From Planctomycetota bacterium (GTDB lineage Bacteria; Planctomycetota; Planctomycetia; Pirellulales; Lacipirellulaceae), in NCBI GenBank assembly GCA_024278035.1, contig JAJRUA010000103.1:1-9879 (forward strand): 9,879 nt of DNA, given 5' to 3'. The translations under genes and the position numbers were made by a program. The notes under the pieces were generated by a model. The model did no database searches, was not told where the DNA came from, and saw nothing but the letters and a program-made list of their open reading frames with translations. This document shows positions 6,343-9,879 of this stretch, piece by piece (position 1 is the stretch's first letter; each line of letters begins with the position of its first letter).

Positions 6343-7628
6343 TAACGTAGTGCTTTATCCGAGATGTCCTTACGGCACCAGGCGCCTTCCCAGCGAATAC
6401 ATTTGACCGCAGTGTACGCCTGCAATTTGGCTGCCGAGATCGTGTCGCCAAGGGCGGTGACGCCAAGAACACGACCGCCGTTGTTGACCGTTTGGCCTTC
6501 TTGGATCGCGGTGCCGGCGTGAAAAACTTTGACACCGGGAACCAGGGCCGCTTCCTTCAATCCGCGGATAGGACGTCCTTTTTCGTACGAGCCGGGATAA
6601 CCTTCACTGGCCATCACAACACAGACGGAAGGCCGAGGGTCCCATTGCATCGGTTCGACTTCGTCGAGGCGACCATCAATGGTCGCTTCGAGTACGTCGA
6701 CCAGATCGCTTTGCAATCGCATCATCAGCGGTTGACATTCGGGATCGCCAAAGCGGACGTTGTATTCAAGAACCTTGACTCCGTGTTTGGTGATCATCAG
6801 CCCGGCGTAGAGGATGCCGCGGAAAGGACGTCGAGACCGCTTCATCTGGTGAACCGTAGGAACCAGAATCCTTTCTTCGACCATATTCATAATCTTCTGG
6901 GTGACGATCGGCGTCGGGCTATAGGCCCCCATGCCGCCAGTATTAGGGCCCCGGTCACCATCAAGGGCCGGCTTGTGGTCTTGGGCGGCGGGCATGGTCA
7001 ATATGGTGCGACCATCGGTGATTGCGAGAACGCTGGCTTCTTGCCCCACCAGGCGTTCTTCGATGATCAGCTGATTTCCGGCATCACCGAATTCTTTTGA
7101 CCCAGCGATTCGGTCGACCGCTGCAAGGGCTTCCTCGCGGTTGTCGCAGACGATTACTCCCTTGCCGGCGGCGAGTCCGTCGGCCTTGACCACAACCGGC
7201 ACGTCGTCTCGCGAGGTCAGAAACAGCTCGGCGCCCGCAGCGTCTCGAAAGGTATGGAACTCGGCGGAGGCAATGTCGGCGTGTCGAAGCAGGTTTTTGC
7301 AAAAGATTTTGCTGGCCTCGAGCTCAGCAGCCCGCGCGCTTGGGCCGAAGGCTCGAATGCCAGATTCCGAGAATGCGTCTACCGCTCCGGCAGCTAGCGG
7401 AGCTTCGGGGCCTACAACGACTAGGCCAATCTCGTTTTGCTTGGCAAATTCGAGGAGTCGTGGGATGTCGTTATCCGCGATGTCGACATTTTCTAGCGAA
7501 GCGTCCTGCTCAGAGGCGGTGCCCGCGTTGCCGGGGGCGACAAAAATCCGGTCGACGCGGCTACTCTGCCCAATCTTCCAGGCCAGCGCATGTTCACGTC
7601 CACCACTGCCTATAACCAGTACCTTCAT
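6342..7628 (-). CDS. purD: Phosphoribosylamine-glycine ligase (GAR synthetase)
   Basis: PurD catalyses the second step of de novo purine synthesis in the cytoplasm, joining glycine to 5-phosphoribosylamine with ATP to give glycinamide ribonucleotide. The 428-residue product is the normal length for the family. It shows the N-terminal GSGGREHALAW (7-17), GPEAPLAAG (73-81), the ATP-grasp segment KADGLAAGKGV (148-158), the signature GPNTGGMGAYSP (227-238) and the metal/ATP-binding EYNVRFGDPE (288-297). The C-terminal domain includes ASEGYPGSYEKG (340-351). The start at ATG 7628 is fixed by alignment to the family's MKVLVIGSGG beginning and by GGAG at 7636-7639 spaced 7 bases away. The frame stays open far upstream, but that part is not PurD-like. 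It is transcribed away from the Rieske operon; a palindrome in the shared intergenic region might affect both. Confidence 0.97.
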   Translation of the reverse strand: MKVLVIGSGGREHALAWKIGQSSRVDRIFVAPGNAGTASEQDASLENVDIADNDIPRLLEFAKQNEIGLVVVGPEAPLAAGAVDAFSESGIRAFGPSARAAELEASKIFCKNLLRHADIASAEFHTFRDAAGAELFLTSRDDVPVVVKADGLAAGKGVIVCDNREEALAAVDRIAGSKEFGDAGNQLIIEERLVGQEASVLAITDGRTILTMPAAQDHKPALDGDRGPNTGGMGAYSPTPIVTQKIMNMVEERILVPTVHQMKRSRRPFRGILYAGLMITKHGVKVLEYNVRFGDPECQPLMMRLQSDLVDVLEATIDGRLDEVEPMQWDPRPSVCVVMASEGYPGSYEKGRPIRGLKEAALVPGVKVFHAGTAIQEGQTVNNGGRVLGVTALGDTISAAKLQAYTAVKCIRWEGAWCRKDISDKALR

Positions 7629-7801
7629 TAAAAATCTCCGTTTGCGATGGCGATCCAGCCAGGAATTGAGCGGTTGGACTACCTTGATTCGTTCGCCTTG
7701 AGCAAGCACTTGGGCGCGAATTCGCGATTTTACGAGGTTTGTTGTCGCTGAGGAAGGCTCCGGCCAGGGGCGGGTTGAAAGTATTGCCAGAGAGATGCCA
7801 C

Positions 7802-7831
7802 CCAGTTGGACTTTTTCCAGTTGGACTTTTT
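7802..7831. repeat. 15-bp perfect tandem duplication
   Basis: The unit ccagttggacttttt occurs twice back to back at 7802-7816 and 7817-7831. It is probably a slippage duplication, and no function is evident. Confidence 0.85.
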
Positions 7832-7932
7832 GGAATTTGAGGCCGAGGACGAATATTTCGATTGGAGGGACAATGAAATTGGCAAAACTCCTTCTGGAGG
7901 GGCAGGAGTTGGCGATCTGAGAGAAAGGGCGG

Positions 7933-7960
7933 TTGACAATTAGAGGCGTTATCCTTAAAC
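7933..7960 (+). promoter_or_regulatory. Possible sigma-70 promoter with a good -35 and a weak -10
   Basis: TTGACA at 7933-7938 is an exact consensus -35. At 16-17 base spacing the -10 would be TTAAAC or TAAACC, which matches only 3 of 6 consensus positions. If used, it would drive the Rieske operon with a leader of roughly 230 bases and start just upstream of the palindrome at 7971-7996. The weak -10 keeps this tentative. Confidence 0.25.
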
Positions 7961-7970
7961 CTGTGCTAGA

Positions 7971-7996
7971 TAGTTTGTGAAAATTGTCACAAACTA
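7971..7996. promoter_or_regulatory. CRP/FNR-family-type operator palindrome
   Basis: Two exact 10-base arms (tagtttgtga and tcacaaacta) flank a 6-base centre and contain TGTGA-N6-TCACA (7976-7991), the classical CRP half-sites and spacing. The site could bind a CRP/FNR-family dimer. A minus-strand GATAAC at 7948-7953 would place it about 42 bases upstream of a purD start point, as in class II activation. For the plus-strand TTGACA promoter it would instead sit over the initiation region. Which gene it controls is not decided by the sequence. Confidence 0.5.
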
Positions 7997-8198
7997 ATGA
8001 AGAATTTGATAGCAAAGCCAACGTGGCGTTGGAAGTCAGTTCTAGCAAACGCCTTGCATCGTAAGTTGCGTGGCCTAGCAGACTGTTTTTTACCTGGTAG
8101 TCAGGATTGCGACATATGGTTATCGCAGCATCCTGTGGGCGTGAGTTTCGCTAGCTTCCTGTTCTAGGAGCCGGCGCTTGCGGAGTGGAAAAGCCGAC

Positions 8199-9218
8199 AT
8201 GGCCGATAAGAAAAAAATGTCTGTCGCCGAGATGATCGCCGCAGCCCGTAAGGCTGATAGCGGTGCTGGTGAGGCAGACGACCAACCGAACAAAACCGAT
8301 TCGAGCGAAGCAGAAGCACCTGCCAAGGTGTCTCAGGGTTCTGCGCCTTCGAAGTCGGTTCCCAAGCCTGGCGAAGCGGGGCGACCGAGCGTCGCTGAAA
8401 TGTTGGCGATGGCCCGAGGAGAAAAGTCGGGTGCCGAGAAGGCCGCTCCGAAAAAGGCAGCCGAGAAAAAGCCCGCGGCGAAGAAACCTGCCGCAGCCAA
8501 GGCGGCCACTCCCAGCAAGCCAGCCGAGCCTCGCGATACGGCAAGCATTCTCGCTGCTGCCCGCAAGCCCTCGAAGGCTGGGCCGATGAGCAAGGCCGAA
8601 GCCGCAGCGAAAGAGAAGGCAAATCCTAAGAAGGAAAAGCCGAAAATCGTTGTGCCACCGATGCCCCAGAAGCCTGCTTACGCAATTGCTCCGCCAGCTC
8701 CTGGAAAGCCAGGCAAGAAGGGAGCAGGCGAAGAAACTCGGCGTGGGTTCCTTGCCGAGGGTTTTACTTTCCTGGGTGCGGCGCTCCTCCTTTGGACGGT
8801 AGCCACCGTGAAGTTTATGTTCCCGAACGTGCTTCGCGAACCGCCAAGTAAATTCAAAGTTGGTTTGCCTGACGAGTTTCCTCCAGGGCAGGTCAACACG
8901 AAGTACAAGGCCCAGTTTGCGGTTTGGATTTCCAATGGCGAGTACAACGGTCAGCAGCAAATTTACGCTTTAAGATCGGTCTGTACTCATTTAGGATGTA
9001 CCCCCAACTGGCTCGAAGCAGAACAGAAATTCAAGTGCCCCTGCCATGGCAGTGGCTTTTACAAGGATGGAGTCAATTTCGAAGGTCCTGCACCTCGCCC
9101 GCTAGAACGCTACGCCATTCGCGTCGCCGGAGATGGGCAGATCGAGATCGACAAAAATCAGTTGTTCTTTGAAGAAAAGGGCGAGTGGGACAACCCGTCT
9201 TGCTTTATCCCCGTTTAG
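8199..9218 (+). CDS. Rieske iron-sulfur protein with long N-terminal extension
   Basis: This is the [2Fe-2S] subunit of a quinol:cytochrome c oxidoreductase, which passes electrons from quinol at cytochrome b to a c-type cytochrome outside the membrane. The Rieske domain of the 339-residue product has CTHLGC (262-267) and CPCHGS (280-285). These supply cluster ligands C262, H264, C280 and H283 and the disulfide pair C267/C282, as in bc1/b6f proteins. A membrane anchor (about 185-206) follows TRRGFL (180-185), a twin-arginine export motif. Residues 1-178 are an Ala/Lys/Pro/Glu-rich, probably disordered extension, expected to stay cytoplasmic, with three SVAEMLAAAR-like motifs (8-18, 64-74, 113-123). 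ATG 8199 is chosen over TTG 8178; GGAG at 8182-8185 is rather distant (13 bases). Cytochrome b follows after 63 bases. Confidence 0.95.
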   Translation: MADKKKMSVAEMIAAARKADSGAGEADDQPNKTDSSEAEAPAKVSQGSAPSKSVPKPGEAGRPSVAEMLAMARGEKSGAEKAAPKKAAEKKPAAKKPAAAKAATPSKPAEPRDTASILAAARKPSKAGPMSKAEAAAKEKANPKKEKPKIVVPPMPQKPAYAIAPPAPGKPGKKGAGEETRRGFLAEGFTFLGAALLLWTVATVKFMFPNVLREPPSKFKVGLPDEFPPGQVNTKYKAQFAVWISNGEYNGQQQIYALRSVCTHLGCTPNWLEAEQKFKCPCHGSGFYKDGVNFEGPAPRPLERYAIRVAGDGQIEIDKNQLFFEEKGEWDNPSCFIPV

Positions 9219-9233
9219 AAAATCCCGTTTAGA
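9210..9233. repeat. Short direct repeat across the Rieske stop codon
   Basis: The string cccgtttaga occurs at 9210-9219 and 9224-9233, a 14-base period. The first copy contains the TAG stop. It is probably a local duplication without function. Confidence 0.6.
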
Positions 9234-9281
9234 GACGTTGGCCGAACAGAAAACCAACCGTAATTAGAAGTCAGAAAAACT

Positions 9282-9879
9282 ATGCCAGGCTTAGGCGACA
9301 TAATCCGCGAATCACAGATTTGGAAAAGTATCTTCCGTCATCCTATGCCGGTCGATCGCCGTAATCGTATTGTGGTCGTGTTGACCAACTTTTTCTTGCA
9401 TCTGCATCCGGTCTCGGTAAAGAAGCAAGGCATTGCCCTTTCGTACACTTGGTGCATGGGGGGGGTTACCTTTTTTCTGTTTTTGGTCGAAACCGTAACC
9501 GGCGTGCTGTTGATGTTTTACTATCGACCAACGGTTGAATGGGCCTATACCGATATTCAGATGCTCCGAGACGTCCATTCCTTAGGGATACTGCGCGAGA
9601 TCCACCGCTGGGGTGCCCATGCGATGGTAATCACCGTCTGGCTGCACATGTACCGCGTGTTTCTTACCGGTAGCTACAAGCCGCCACGAGAATTCAACTG
9701 GGTCGTGGGAGTGTTTTTGCTTCTGCTGACCTTGCTGCTGTCGTTTACCGGCTACTTGTTACCATGGGATCAATTGGCCGTTTGGGCAATTACCGTGGGT
9801 TCAAATATGGCTCGCGCCACTCCCGTGATTGGCCATGAAGGCCCAGGTCAGCAGCTGCTGACTCTTGGCGGCGTCGACA
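9282..9879 (+). CDS. Cytochrome b (b6-like N-terminal part), cut by window edge
   Basis: The frame is open for 199 codons from ATG 9282 to the right edge. It encodes the N-terminal, heme-bearing part of the quinol-oxidising cytochrome b. IHRWGAHA and VWLHMYR supply H108 and H122, the 13-residue-spaced pair in helix B that ligates the two b hemes. [11 protein letters not shown] (79-89), [10 protein letters not shown] (155-164) and ATPVIG (179-184) closely resemble chloroplast-type cytochrome b6. C58 in WCMGGVT matches the b6 cysteine that binds heme c(i) covalently. Hydrophobic segments lie at about 54-78, 114-128 and 141-160. The partner histidines of helix D and the C-terminus lie outside the window. 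No strong Shine-Dalgarno is visible; AGAAG at 9266-9270 is a weak candidate. It is probably co-transcribed with the Rieske gene. Confidence 0.95.
   Translation, partial: MPGLGDIIRESQIWKSIFRHPMPVDRRNRIVVVLTNFFLHLHPVSVKKQGIALSYTWCMGGVTFFLFLVETVTGVLLMFYYRPTVEWAYTDIQMLRDVHSLGILREIHRWGAHAMVITVWLHMYRVFLTGSYKPPREFNWVVGVFLLLLTLLLSFTGYLLPWDQLAVWAITVGSNMARATPVIGHEGPGQQLLTLGGVD

Larger units (their letters stand above)
7629..8198. other. 570-base divergent intergenic region between purD and the Rieske gene
   Basis: No convincing gene lies here. The purD frame is open through to 8048 on the minus strand, but the translation has no family resemblance and includes a low-complexity repeat. The region holds a 15-bp tandem duplication (7802-7831), a TTGACA hexamer (7933-7938), a CRP-type palindrome (7971-7996) and a small ccaacg-tgg-cgttgg hairpin (8018-8032). 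I recognise no riboswitch or leader RNA. Both outward promoters presumably lie here. Confidence 0.7.

Noticed and set aside
7629..8048. N-terminal extension of the purD frame by 140 codons
   Set aside because: The family begins at MKVLVIGSGG, which has its own GGAG at proper spacing. The upstream translation shows no PurD similarity and includes the tandem duplication and the operator palindrome.
8178..8198. TTG start for the Rieske protein, seven codons earlier
   Set aside because: ATG 8199 gives MADKKKMSVAEM with no need for a rare start, and no better ribosome binding site precedes the TTG.
7629..8198. Purine riboswitch or other leader RNA before purD
   Set aside because: I could not identify the conserved core of any riboswitch. 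Only simple palindromes are visible.

Overview
The window looks like chromosomal DNA from a planctomycete, most likely of the Pirellulales. This is inferred from three things: the Rieske protein with a long Lys/Ala-rich extension encoded directly before a b6-like cytochrome b, degenerate intergenic repeats of a kind I associate with planctomycete genomes, and GC content in the mid-50s by eye. No rRNA, tRNA, CRISPR array, transposase or phage gene was seen.

Layout. Bases 1-7628 carry six genes, all on the minus strand. In transcription order they are purD (phosphoribosylamine-glycine ligase), a four-helix-bundle (S23/IVP) protein, an isoprenylcysteine-methyltransferase-like membrane protein, a very large FtsX/MacB-type ABC permease, an internally duplicated membrane protein, and a partial helical protein running off the left edge. 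Bases 7629-8198 are a 570-base divergent intergenic region with an exact TGTGA-N6-TCACA palindrome, a TTGACA hexamer and a 15-bp tandem duplication. From 8199 the plus strand encodes a quinol:cytochrome c oxidoreductase: a Rieske iron-sulfur protein followed by cytochrome b, cut by the right edge.

How the genes relate. The Rieske protein and cytochrome b form one respiratory complex and are probably one operon. PurD acts in purine synthesis and faces away from it. The five other minus-strand genes share no obvious pathway, and their 48-149 base gaps hold repeats rather than clear promoters, so they may be only loosely co-transcribed.

Main points for a second look: (1) the permease reading frame is broken by one in-frame TAA at 1851-1853, and its last 95 codons continue in the same frame; (2) the S23-type gene lies between two copies of a 36-bp inverted repeat (32 of 36 matching), and a related copy sits beside the permease stop; (3) a CRP-type operator lies between purD and the respiratory operon; (4) the Rieske protein has about 180 residues ahead of its membrane anchor with three copies of a short SVAEMLAAAR-like motif; (5) cytochrome b has the Cys that binds heme c(i) covalently in b6-type complexes. 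I did not find a complete new defence or mobile system; the repeat-bounded S23 cassette is the closest candidate.
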